64,000 nt of DNA from Mesorhizobium sp. LMG 17147 (lineage in GTDB: Bacteria > Pseudomonadota > Alphaproteobacteria > Rhizobiales > Rhizobiaceae): NCBI RefSeq assembly GCF_024297145.1, contig NZ_JANCTC010000001.1, positions 558,001 to 622,000 on the forward strand, written 5' to 3'. How positions within the stretch are numbered: position 1 is the first letter of the stretch; each line of letters opens with the position of its first letter. Position numbers and translations under genes: made by a program. Below are positions 45,425 through 53,158 of the stretch, piece after piece. The notes under the pieces were generated by a model that was given only the letters and a program-made list of their open reading frames with translations, did not search any database and had not been told where the DNA came from.

Positions 45425-46597
45425 TTACGGAACGACCGAGACGCGAATCTCGTAGATGTCGACCGACTTGCCCTGCTTGTCGAAGTCGGAATTGATCGCG
45501 ATGGTGCCGGCAGCACCCGGATGCTTGTCGGGAAAGCGCACGTCGAACAGATATTCATTGCGCTCGCGACCGACGGCATAGCGCTTGCGGCCGCAGTCGC
45601 CGAGTTCGCCGAAATTGCAATCGACGGAAATCTGCGTCTCCTGGCCCTCCTCGGAGCGCGCGATGATGTCGAATGTGGCATGCTTGCCGGCGAGTTTTTC
45701 CAGCACGCCTTGCCCGACGTCGAAGCTGATGGCCGAACCGGATGCACCCGAGCGGATGCGCAGGAAGGAACCGCTTTCGTCCTGGATAACGTCGGCCTTG
45801 GCGTCCGACGGTGCATTGACCTGCGTCGGGTCACCCGGCGAAAACACGTTGATCCAGTCGCGCGCCTGGTCCGCCTCGCCCTGCTTTGGCGGCGAAGCGG
45901 TGTCGTCCGGCGTGAAATCATCGCCGTCGACCGTTGGCGGCGCTTCCGGCGGCGCCGTGTCGAGTTCGGTCGCCGATTTGAAGACGCCGGTCTGGTTGGC
46001 GAAATAAAGGCCGATGCCGGCGGCTGCGAGCAGCGTCACGCCGAAGAAGATCGCGGTCAAAGGCAGGCGCCGCCGCCTCGCCCGCCGGTCGTCGCGGTCG
46101 GGCGTCACTTCCGCGTCGTCGGTTTCGGCTTCGGTCGGAGCCGAGGCTCCCATGTCGATCACCGGCGCCTCGGGAACAGGCGCATCGGGCATTATGTCGG
46201 GGACGACCGGCAGGACGCGCGACCGGGGCGCATCGGATTCGGGCGGCTGCGCCGGACCGTCAACGACGACATCGGGCGACGGCGCGGGCTCGGCTTCGGC
46301 CGGAGGCTCCACCTCCGGTGCTGCCTCCAAACTGTCGGTCGGCGCGGCGACGTCGGCAACCGCCGGCAGGAATTCCGATTCAATTTCGGTGATCTTCGCC
46401 TGGACCGCCTTGCGGCGCTTGATGGCGACTTCCACGGTGACGTTTGGATTGGCCTGCAGGGCACGGTCGAGTGCCGCGAAAGCCGATCGGTAGACCCGCT
46501 CGCGAAACGCCCGGTCGTCGGCATTGCCTTTCTCGAAGGCGTTGCGGATCGCTTTTTCGATCGCGTCCAAACGAATTCCCTCTGCAATTTCACTCAC
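45425..46597 (-). CDS. Membrane-anchored protein of unknown function with periplasmic beta-rich domain
   Basis: A 390-residue protein not recognised beyond its architecture. It has a charged helical N-terminus (about residues 1-70; LDAIEKAIRNAFEKGNADDR) and a long acidic Pro/Ala/Glu linker (about 75-175). One membrane span follows (LPLTAIFFGVTLLAAAGIGLYF, near 190), preceded by RRARRRR. A C-terminal domain (about 260-390) has cysteines in DCNFGELGDCGRKRY. Topology predicts an internal N-terminus and an external C-terminal domain. The GTG at 46597 is chosen by protein-like sequence; no good ribosome site is visible, so the start is uncertain. Confidence 0.75.
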   Translation of the reverse strand: MSEIAEGIRLDAIEKAIRNAFEKGNADDRAFRERVYRSAFAALDRALQANPNVTVEVAIKRRKAVQAKITEIESEFLPAVADVAAPTDSLEAAPEVEPPAEAEPAPSPDVVVDGPAQPPESDAPRSRVLPVVPDIMPDAPVPEAPVIDMGASAPTEAETDDAEVTPDRDDRRARRRRLPLTAIFFGVTLLAAAGIGLYFANQTGVFKSATELDTAPPEAPPTVDGDDFTPDDTASPPKQGEADQARDWINVFSPGDPTQVNAPSDAKADVIQDESGSFLRIRSGASGSAISFDVGQGVLEKLAGKHATFDIIARSEEGQETQISVDCNFGELGDCGRKRYAVGRERNEYLFDVRFPDKHPGAAGTIAINSDFDKQGKSVDIYEIRVSVVP

Positions 46598-46912
46598 ATT
46601 GTCATGATCGTTAGCCGCAGGCGACCAATCAATCAACAAGCGAGCGGGTGCATTCTGCCTTGCCGGGGGAAACAAAGCTCATTTCGGCGGTTTTCGGTAA
46701 AGAAATCAACCTTTTTCGCTGATTCTTCCGTCACGGCCACGACGTGACGGAAGGGGCGGCCTGCCGATACGGCATCGCATCGGCGCGGCGGCTGCCCTTG
46801 TGCCCGTCCTGGGACGGAGACGAATTGCTCGTCCTGAATTCGCGGCAGCCATCTTGAATTCGCGGCCAGTTGCGTCTATCACCCAGCCCATCTTGGAAGC
46901 ACGGCTTCCCGG
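46598..46912. other. Intergenic gap of 315 bases with an 11-bp hairpin
   Basis: No gene is evident. CTTCCGTCACG (46725-46735) and CGTGACGGAAG (46743-46753) form a perfect stem with a 7-base loop and no T-run. The segment TGAATTCGCGGC is repeated 21 bases apart near 46835 and 46856. The promoter of the tRNA gene must lie at the right end. Confidence 0.55.
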
Positions 46913-46988
46913 GCCGCTTTAGCTCAGTTGGTAGAGCACATCATTCGTAATGATGGGGTCGCGTGTTCGAGTCACGCAAGCGGCACCA
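46913..46988 (+). tRNA. tRNA-Thr (anticodon CGT)
   Basis: A 76-base cloverleaf. The acceptor stem is GCCGCTT / AAGCGGC, the D arm GCTC...GAGC, and the anticodon stem CATCA / TGATG with loop TTCGTAA (anticodon CGT, reading ACG). The T arm is GCGTG-TTCGAGT-CACGC, and CCA is encoded at the 3' end. Confidence 0.97.
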
Positions 46989-47023
46989 AACGGCCTATCC
47001 CGCGCGCCGGCTTCAACCAGCGC

Positions 47024-47643
47024 TCAGCCGAGTGGAAAGGCTGACGCCGCCGAGACGAGGGCGAGCATTGCCAGCACGATCCCCGCCGCCCGGCAGATGA
47101 CGCGATGATGCCACATCGCGGCAGCGCGCACGAGCGGACGCGAAAGCGCGACGGCCAGAAATCCGTACCAGCCTATGTCGATGATGGCGACGATGGCCGC
47201 GACCATCAGCATCTCGTTCGAGGTCCGGATCGGCAGCATCAGTCCCATGAAGGCGACGGCGAAGAAGGCGGCGGTTTCAGGTGAGAGAATGCTGATGAGA
47301 AAACCTCCGGCAAACAATCCAGCCTGCCGAGGCGCTTCGCCGATGGCCGGCGCCGCCGTTGTGGCGATGCGCAGGGCCATCCAGCCAAGGGCCGCCGCAC
47401 CGGCGATCTTGACCGCCGGCACCGACAGCGACCCGGAAAGGTGAACGGCGCCGAACGCCACCAGGATCGCCAGCACGGCGGTTCCGGCGCCAATCCCGGC
47501 CACGAGCGGATCGTCCTGCCAAAGCCGTGCAGGGAGGCAAGGCTGCCGGTCGCGAGTCCAATAGGGTCTGGCGTGATCATGATCACCGTATATGCCGCTA
47601 GGAATTGCAGCATGGCGGTCGACAGAAGAAGCGAATTCGACAT
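47024..47643 (-). pseudogene. LysE-family amino acid exporter, frameshifted
   Basis: The N-terminal part (MLQFLAAYTVIMITPDPIGL, then LATGSLASLHGFGRTI) is in one frame and the remainder (PLVAGIGAGTAVLAILVAFG to the stop at 47024) in another. The join is at about 47504-47512, where the coding strand reads GATCCGCTC. One extra C there (ATC CCG CTC) would restore a continuous LysE/RhtB protein of about 206 residues with six membrane spans. The usual TPGP of the first helix reads TPDP. Either the gene is inactivated or there is a single-base sequence error. Its function would be export of an amino acid or related metabolite. Confidence 0.8.
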
Positions 47644-47710
47644 TGCAGCCCCCGTTTGTTGCGTCGATCACAGGGCGGCGAGGAATTCTCGGCGCCTAGT
47701 CTAGCGGCCG

Positions 47711-47862
47711 GACGCCAGCGGCGGTTTCCCGCACCGCCGCCGTTGCCCACCTTCTCCCCCGGATCGTGACGGCGTCGTGGTGTTGGGAGGTTCATCCACG
47801 CTGCGAGCAGAAGCCTACGCGCAGCGGCGGGCATGCAAATCGGTGCCGGCCACCCATTTTTA
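47711..47862. repeat. 152-bp direct repeat, copy A
   Basis: It runs from GACGCCAGCGGCGG to CACCCATTTTTAG and is about 92% identical by eye to 48523-48674 in the same orientation. It contains CGGCGG / CCGCCGCCG self-complementary segments and GGTTCATCCACGCTGCGAGC. The pair brackets a short AT-rich segment. Confidence 0.9.
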
Positions 47863-48171
47863 GGCGGACGATTTCCCAGTTTTCGGGGAAATGTTGCTGC
47901 GGGAACTACCCAGAGCCTGTCCCATCCCGACAGAACGGGCTGGGATCAATATCCAGTCTGGTGCGGTTCCAGCGGATGAGTGCCGTCAGCAGCCACGGCT
48001 CGCCGCGCAGGCGCAGGAGGATTTCCATGCGGTTTGTGGTATTGAGCTTGCCGAGCAGCGAGGACGCAACAGTGGCGCCGTAGGGCGGGGTATGATGAGA
48101 AGCTAAATGATCATAAAATCGTCTTTCTAGGTAACGTTAATCTCTTCTAGGAAAGGTCAGCGTAAGAAATA
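47863..48171. other. Gap inside the repeat-bracketed island; possible gene remnant on the minus strand
   Basis: The minus strand is open from about 48136 to a stop at 47906. It encodes protein-like sequence (HHTPPYGATVASSLLGKLN, then MEILLRLRGEPWLLTALIRW) but has no start codon with a ribosome site before an internal ATG at 48028. It looks like the truncated end of a gene of unknown family. The GC content falls towards 48171. Confidence 0.3.
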
Positions 48172-48501
48172 ATGGATAACTATCAGGCTGGTTTTATTTT
48201 TGTATTCCTCTGCTTTATAATTGCGGTCATTGTTTTTGTGCTTGCGACTATTCAGGAGAGTAGGCTTGCGGCGAGGGCGACAGCTTGGCCGGTGGTTGAG
48301 TCCAGGGTTGTAGATAGATTGACTGCGGCTCCCGATCCTGTCGCGTATAATATAAGAGTGGGTTACTTGTTCGATGGCAAGAAATACGACCCAGTAGCTA
48401 GGAATTTTTATAGAAAAGAGACGACCAATAAACATATCGGAGACGCTGTACTCATAAAGGTAAATCCAAGAAAACCGGATGAATGCGTACTGTTTTCGTA
48501 G
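48172..48501 (+). CDS. DUF3592-like small membrane protein
   Basis: A 109-residue protein. An N-terminal membrane span (AGFIFVFLCFIIAVIVFVLA) is followed by a beta-rich domain (WPVVESRVVDR, then YNIRVGYLFDGKKY and GDAVLIKVNPRKPDECVL) that fits the DUF3592 pattern. The GC content and codon choice are far lower than in the surrounding genes, and 152-bp direct repeats flank the segment. Both point to recent transfer. AGGAAAGG lies about 14 bases before the ATG, a rather long spacing. Function unknown. Confidence 0.7.
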   Translation: MDNYQAGFIFVFLCFIIAVIVFVLATIQESRLAARATAWPVVESRVVDRLTAAPDPVAYNIRVGYLFDGKKYDPVARNFYRKETTNKHIGDAVLIKVNPRKPDECVLFS

Positions 48502-48522
48502 GAGTCTGTCGGCAAGGAAGGG

Positions 48523-48674
48523 GACGCCGGCGGCGGTTCCCCGCACCGCCGCCGTTGCCCGCCTTCTCCCCCGGACCGTGAAGGCGTCGTGGTGTTGGGA
48601 GGTTCATCCACGCTGCGAGCAGAAGCCTACACGGAGCGGCAGGCATGCAAATCGGTGCCGCCACCCATTTTTAG
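48523..48674. repeat. 152-bp direct repeat, copy B
   Basis: Second copy of the repeat at 47711-47862, same orientation, ending in the same CACCCATTTTTAG. It begins 22 bases after the stop of the AT-rich small membrane protein gene. Confidence 0.9.
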
Positions 48675-48704
48675 TTCTGGCCTAAAGTTCAACAGAGGAG
48701 AAAA

Positions 48705-48875
48705 ATGGAAAAGGAAGACGATGTCCTAAGCGACCTGAGCTATGTCGCCGAAAATCTCGATGATGTGGCAAAGGAAACGATCGTCCTGGTGCTGGAGGCG
48801 GCGATCGCTGAGATCATTGGCCTGAGAATTGCCGTGCAGACTGCCGCGTCGAAGGCGACATGGACGACAGACTGA
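48705..48875 (+). CDS. Small acidic protein of unknown function (56 residues)
   Basis: A short reading frame that begins MEKEDDVLSDLSYVAENLDD and ends in TWTTD. An excellent ribosome site (AGAGGAGAAAA) lies just before the ATG. The sequence is predicted helical, with an acidic first half and an Ala/Ile/Val-rich second half. I do not recognise it. It starts 30 bases after direct repeat B and ends 25 bases before the convergent iorB gene. Confidence 0.5.
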   Translation: MEKEDDVLSDLSYVAENLDDVAKETIVLVLEAAIAEIIGLRIAVQTAASKATWTTD

Positions 48876-48900
48876 GTTGCAGCCGGGTCGAACGAGCGCC

Positions 48901-50490
48901 TCAGCTTGGCGAGGTGTCGCCCAGCGACGCCACGGTCTTCAGCGCGCCGTCGAGCATGTCGCCCTTCTCGTCCTTCAGCGCCGCTTCGCGCAGGCGCCGG
49001 ATCCAGTCGGCGGCGTCCGGGCGGCCCTTGACCAGGTCGAGCGCCGACAGCACCCGGTCGAATTTCGACTGCGCGCGGGCGTGGGTGTCGCTGTAACCCT
49101 TGATCAGCCGGCGGCAGTTGAGGATCTCCGTACCAAGCGCGTAGTCCTGGCCGACTTGGCCCAGCGCCAGCGCATACCAGCGATCGAGATGCGCGGTCTC
49201 GACCTTGTGACGCAGCAGGCGGCGGCGCCAGCGGCGCAAGCCGCCGATGAACCACAAAGCGGCAAAGCCGGCGAAACTGTCGGTGCGGATGTGGCGGCCG
49301 CGATTGATGCGGCGGTCGAGTAAGGCGGCGAGCTTCGGCCGGTCCTCGATGTAGCTGCCGAGCCCGGCCGGCAGCGTGCCGCAGAATTCCTCAATGCGCG
49401 GATGGAAATATTCCGTCACCTGCAGGACTGAGCCTTGCTTGACACCGACTTCGCGGCGTACGCGGTGGTCGCGCGTCGAGCGTGTCTTCAGATCGGCGAC
49501 GCGGATCATGTCGTCGTAGCACATGGCGTTGGCCAGATGCTTGGCCGCGGCGATCGACAGCACGTAGTCATGTTCGGCATTGTCCAGGACGACCGCCCGG
49601 TCGAGCCGGTCGAGATACTCGCCGCCATAGGCGACGTCCTGGTAGTCGACGACTTTTTTCAGGCCGCGAAGCGCCATGTCGTGCACGGGTAAAGGCAAAG
49701 CAGCGACGCGCGCCGCCAGTTGTTGCCAGCCCTTCAACAGGCTTTCCGGGCCGCTGACATTTGTCGCCGCAGCCGAGCGGGTTTCAGCGGCCGCCGGCTG
49801 TACAGTCTTGTCGCCCAAAGGCGCACTCGCGATGGCGCGCGCCCGATCGTAGGCGGCGGCGAAGGCAGCGAGGCTTGCCTTGACGCCGCGGCCGCCGGCG
49901 CCGATGGCCTGCTCATAGCTCTCGCGTGTGAACGGCAAGGCATCGGACCCGGCCAGCGCGCCGAGCAGGCTGGCCGAGATCATCGAGCCGTTATCGACGG
50001 CGATCTTCTCCATGTCGAAGGCGATGAAGCGCTTGGCCGCGGCTTCAGCCGTGGCATGGACCTTCGAGGACGATGCGCGGCCGTCGCCGGGTTCGATCTT
50101 CTCGGAGACCGCTGCGATGCGGTGCGACGAGGCGATCAGCGTGGTGCGCTCCGGCGTGACGAACCCGCGGATGATGGCGCGGCCGGCTTCCATCAGTTCG
50201 GCGGCGATCAATATGTCGACGTCGCCCTGCGACGGCGACAGCGCGAAGACCGGCAGCCGGCCGGTGTCGCGGCACATCTCGACGTAATAGATGGTGGCGC
50301 CGGTGCGCTGGGCGACGCCGGCGACCGAGGTCGATTGCGCGACATAGCCGTTGCGCTCGGCGACGTCGGTGATCCAGTCGGCCAGCACGCCGCCGCCCTG
50401 GCCGCCGACCGCCAGCACGGCAAGCTTTATGACGCGCTCATCGTCCAGCGCGCCGGCCTTGGAACGGGTTGATGGGACAGCGTCAAGCAT
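48901..50490 (-). CDS. iorB: Indolepyruvate:ferredoxin oxidoreductase beta subunit with C-terminal DUF6537-type extension (IorB-like)
   Basis: A 529-residue protein. The N-terminal 2-oxoacid oxidoreductase gamma-type domain (about residues 15-215) has KLAVLAVGGQGGGVLADWI and SVAGVAQRTGATIYYVEM. The remainder is a long, mostly helical C-terminal extension. With IorA it oxidatively decarboxylates arylpyruvates such as indolepyruvate to aryl-acetyl-CoA, using ferredoxin. Stand-alone IorB proteins are about 200 residues, so this is the long proteobacterial form. The start at 50490 overlaps the end of iorA by 8 bases. Confidence 0.88.
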   Translation of the reverse strand: MLDAVPSTRSKAGALDDERVIKLAVLAVGGQGGGVLADWITDVAERNGYVAQSTSVAGVAQRTGATIYYVEMCRDTGRLPVFALSPSQGDVDILIAAELMEAGRAIIRGFVTPERTTLIASSHRIAAVSEKIEPGDGRASSSKVHATAEAAAKRFIAFDMEKIAVDNGSMISASLLGALAGSDALPFTRESYEQAIGAGGRGVKASLAAFAAAYDRARAIASAPLGDKTVQPAAAETRSAAATNVSGPESLLKGWQQLAARVAALPLPVHDMALRGLKKVVDYQDVAYGGEYLDRLDRAVVLDNAEHDYVLSIAAAKHLANAMCYDDMIRVADLKTRSTRDHRVRREVGVKQGSVLQVTEYFHPRIEEFCGTLPAGLGSYIEDRPKLAALLDRRINRGRHIRTDSFAGFAALWFIGGLRRWRRRLLRHKVETAHLDRWYALALGQVGQDYALGTEILNCRRLIKGYSDTHARAQSKFDRVLSALDLVKGRPDAADWIRRLREAALKDEKGDMLDGALKTVASLGDTSPS

Positions 50491-52636
50491 CGGCAAATAT
50501 CAGCCGCCGGCTTTCACGGCGGCGCTGCAAGAGGCCGATCGTGGCGCGGCGAGCGGCTTCAAGGAAACGGTCCCAGCGGCTCGGATTGTGCACCACGTCG
50601 GCGCGGTAGAAGGACGGGCACAGCACCGCCGCATCGGCGACCTCGCCGCAATTGCCGCAGCCGACACAGCTCTGATCGATATGCGCCACCGGATCATCGC
50701 GCAGCGGGTCATCGAGCGACTTCACCGACAGCGACGGACAGCCGGAGAGCCGCATGCAGGCATGGTCGCCGGTGCAGATGTCCTCGTCGACGCCGAATTT
50801 CGGCTTGACGACCCGCTCACCGCCCTTGATCGCCTTGTCGACCAAAGGCTTCTCGCGACGCTGGCGGTTGAGCATGCATTCGGACGAGGCGACGATGACT
50901 TTCGGGCCCTTCTCGTCCGTCGTCAGCGCCTCGCGCAGCGTGTCCTGCATCCTGGTCACATCATAGGTGCGGTCGATGTGGCGCAGCCATTTGACGCCCA
51001 TGCCTTTGACCGCCTCGGTGATCGGATGCTTGGTCGACTTCGTCTTGTTGCCGGCGCGGGAGGAAAGGATATCCTGCCCTCCCGTCGCCGCCGAATAGAA
51101 ATTATCGACGATGACGATGACGCCATCGTTCTTGTTGAACACGGCATTGCCGATCGAGGACGTCAGGCCGTTGTGCCAGAAGCCGCCGTCGCCGACGAAG
51201 GAGATCGAGCGGCGCTTGGCATCGGGCGAGTTGAACGCCGAGGCCGAGGCCGGCCCCAGCCCGTAGCCCATGGTGGTGGCACCGAGCTCGAAAGGCGGCA
51301 TGATCGAGAACAAATGACAGCCGATGTCGGAGGCGATGTGGTGCTTGCCCAGCTCCTGCTCGACCAGCTTGGTGGCGGCGAAGATCGGCCGCTCCGGGCA
51401 GCCGACGCAGAAGCCGGGCGGCCGGCCCGGGACGACGTTGATCAGGTCGGCGGTGTCGAGCCCGTCGCCGATCTTGTTGGGCGCGCGGACCTCGCTTGGC
51501 AGCAGATGCGGGATGGTGGCGCGCAGGAACGATCCGATGCCGTCGAGCATCACCTGGCCGGTATATTCGCCGGCCATAGGCAGATGTTCCTTGCCAACGA
51601 GCTTGGTGCCGCGGCCGGCCTTGTGCAGCATCGCGGCAAAGGCCTGTTCGATGTAGTTGGGCTGGCCTTCCTCGACGACGAGCACGGCGTCCTTGCCTTC
51701 GCAGAAGGACAGGAATTCGTCATCGACCAGCGGGTAGACGGCGTTCAGCACATAGAGCGGCACGTCGGTGTCGCCATAAGTGTCGGCGAGGCCGAGCCGC
51801 TGCAGCGCCCGGATGACCGAATTGTACATGCCGCCCTGCATGACGATGCCGACCGAGCCGTGCTCCGGGCCGAAAAACTCGTTGATCTTGTTGGTGCGGA
51901 TGAAATCGACCGCCGCCGGCCAGCGTTTCTGCACCTTTTCTTTCTCGTGCAGGAAGGACGCGGGCGGCAGCACGATGCGGCCGGTGTCGCGGCGCGGCGC
52001 GGCGAGCGCATCGGCCACCGTCATCGCCGGGCGCTTGTTGTCCTTGGCGATGAAATGGCCGTGGACATGGCAGCAGCGAATGCGGACCTGCAGCATGACC
52101 GGCGTGTTGGAAACCTCGGACAGGTCGAAGCCGTCCTCCACCGCCTTGACGATCGAGGGCAGGTTCGGGCGCGGGTCGAGCAGCCAGACCTGGCTCTTCA
52201 TGGCGAAGGCGTGGCTGCGCTCCTGCATGATCGAGGAGCCTTCGCCGTAATCCTCGCCGACGATGATCAATGCACCGCCGGTGACGCCGCCGGAAGCGAG
52301 ATTGGCGAGCGCGTCGGAGGCGACATTGGTGCCGACCGTAGACTTGAAGGTGGCCGCGCCACGGATCGGATAGTGCACCGATGCCGCCAGCATGGCGGTG
52401 GCGGTGGCTTCCGAGGCGCTCGCCTCGAAATGCACGCCGAGCTCGCCCAGGATATCCTGCGCGTCGGCCAGCACGTCCATCAGATGGCTGATCGGTGCAC
52501 CCTGATAGCCGCCGACATAGCCGACGCCGCATTGCAGCAGGGCCTTGGTGATGGCGAGAATGCCTTCGCCGGAAAACTCCTCGCCAGCGCCGAGCCTGAG
52601 CTTTTCGACTTCCTTGGCAAAAGACCGTTCGGCCAT
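50483..52636 (-). CDS. iorA: Indolepyruvate:ferredoxin oxidoreductase alpha subunit (IorA-like)
   Basis: A 717-residue thiamine-diphosphate enzyme subunit. An N-terminal pyrimidine-binding domain (YQGAPISHLMDVLADAQ) is followed by a ThDP-binding domain (SDIGCHLFSIMPPFELG, FVGDGGFWHNGLTSS). Near the C-terminus lie two cysteine clusters for [4Fe-4S] centres (DICTGDHACMRLSGCP and CVGCGNCGEVADAAVLCPSF). It decarboxylates aryl 2-oxoacids and passes electrons to ferredoxin. A MarR regulator lies 42 bases upstream and iorB overlaps downstream, so it belongs to one operon with the flavoprotein gene above. The exact aryl substrate is not shown. Confidence 0.9.
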   Translation of the reverse strand: MAERSFAKEVEKLRLGAGEEFSGEGILAITKALLQCGVGYVGGYQGAPISHLMDVLADAQDILGELGVHFEASASEATATAMLAASVHYPIRGAATFKSTVGTNVASDALANLASGGVTGGALIIVGEDYGEGSSIMQERSHAFAMKSQVWLLDPRPNLPSIVKAVEDGFDLSEVSNTPVMLQVRIRCCHVHGHFIAKDNKRPAMTVADALAAPRRDTGRIVLPPASFLHEKEKVQKRWPAAVDFIRTNKINEFFGPEHGSVGIVMQGGMYNSVIRALQRLGLADTYGDTDVPLYVLNAVYPLVDDEFLSFCEGKDAVLVVEEGQPNYIEQAFAAMLHKAGRGTKLVGKEHLPMAGEYTGQVMLDGIGSFLRATIPHLLPSEVRAPNKIGDGLDTADLINVVPGRPPGFCVGCPERPIFAATKLVEQELGKHHIASDIGCHLFSIMPPFELGATTMGYGLGPASASAFNSPDAKRRSISFVGDGGFWHNGLTSSIGNAVFNKNDGVIVIVDNFYSAATGGQDILSSRAGNKTKSTKHPITEAVKGMGVKWLRHIDRTYDVTRMQDTLREALTTDEKGPKVIVASSECMLNRQRREKPLVDKAIKGGERVVKPKFGVDEDICTGDHACMRLSGCPSLSVKSLDDPLRDDPVAHIDQSCVGCGNCGEVADAAVLCPSFYRADVVHNPSRWDRFLEAARRATIGLLQRRRESRRLIFADA

Positions 52637-52678
52637 TTTGGGCTCCTTCCGTTACCGCCCCGATGGCGGCGCGTAAGA

Positions 52679-53158
52679 TCAGATGTCGTGCTTGCGAATG
52701 TTCTTCAGCATCTTCTGCAATGTCGCGATCAGCGCCGCGTATTCGGCATCGTCGACATCGTCGAACATAGCCTCGAAAGCGTCGTGCATGGCCGGCCAGG
52801 CGCGCGCGAACTCGGCGCGGCCATCGTCGGTCAGGAACACATGGCGGATACGGCTGTCGGTGACCCCCTGCTCGCGCCGAACAAACCCTTGTCCCTCCAG
52901 CGTGTCGAGCGTGCGGCTCAAGGTCGACTGCTCGATGACGGTATAGACCGAGAGATCGTTGACGGTGACGCCATCGGTGACCGACAATACGGCCAGCGTG
53001 CGCACCTGCGGAATGGTCAGGCCTTGCTTGCGGAAATTGTGGCGCAGCGTGGCGTTGTAGCGGCCCATGATGCGGTTCATCAAATAGGGCGCGAACTGCT
53101 GCAGGCCGATCTGGCCCAAAGTCGAGATGCGCTGGCGTTTTTCAACCTTCTGTTCCAT
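52679..53158 (-). CDS. MarR-family transcriptional regulator
   Basis: A 159-residue winged-helix regulator. The DNA-recognition region is VNDLSVYTVIEQSTLSRTLD (about residues 68-87) and the wing is GFVRREQGVTDSRIRHVFLT. The N- and C-terminal helices would form the dimer interface. MarR proteins commonly repress catabolic genes and release on binding an aromatic acid or its CoA thioester. The start overlaps the stop of the flavoprotein gene (TGATG), placing it inside the catabolic operon. Its operator may be the palindromes at 63520-63546 or a site upstream of 54729. Confidence 0.92.
   Translation of the reverse strand: MEQKVEKRQRISTLGQIGLQQFAPYLMNRIMGRYNATLRHNFRKQGLTIPQVRTLAVLSVTDGVTVNDLSVYTVIEQSTLSRTLDTLEGQGFVRREQGVTDSRIRHVFLTDDGRAEFARAWPAMHDAFEAMFDDVDDAEYAALIATLQKMLKNIRKHDI

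Noticed and set aside
46725..46753. Perfect hairpin CTTCCGTCACG / CGTGACGGAAG as a terminator
   Set aside because: No T-run follows on either strand and no gene ends there. It was left as an unassigned hairpin.
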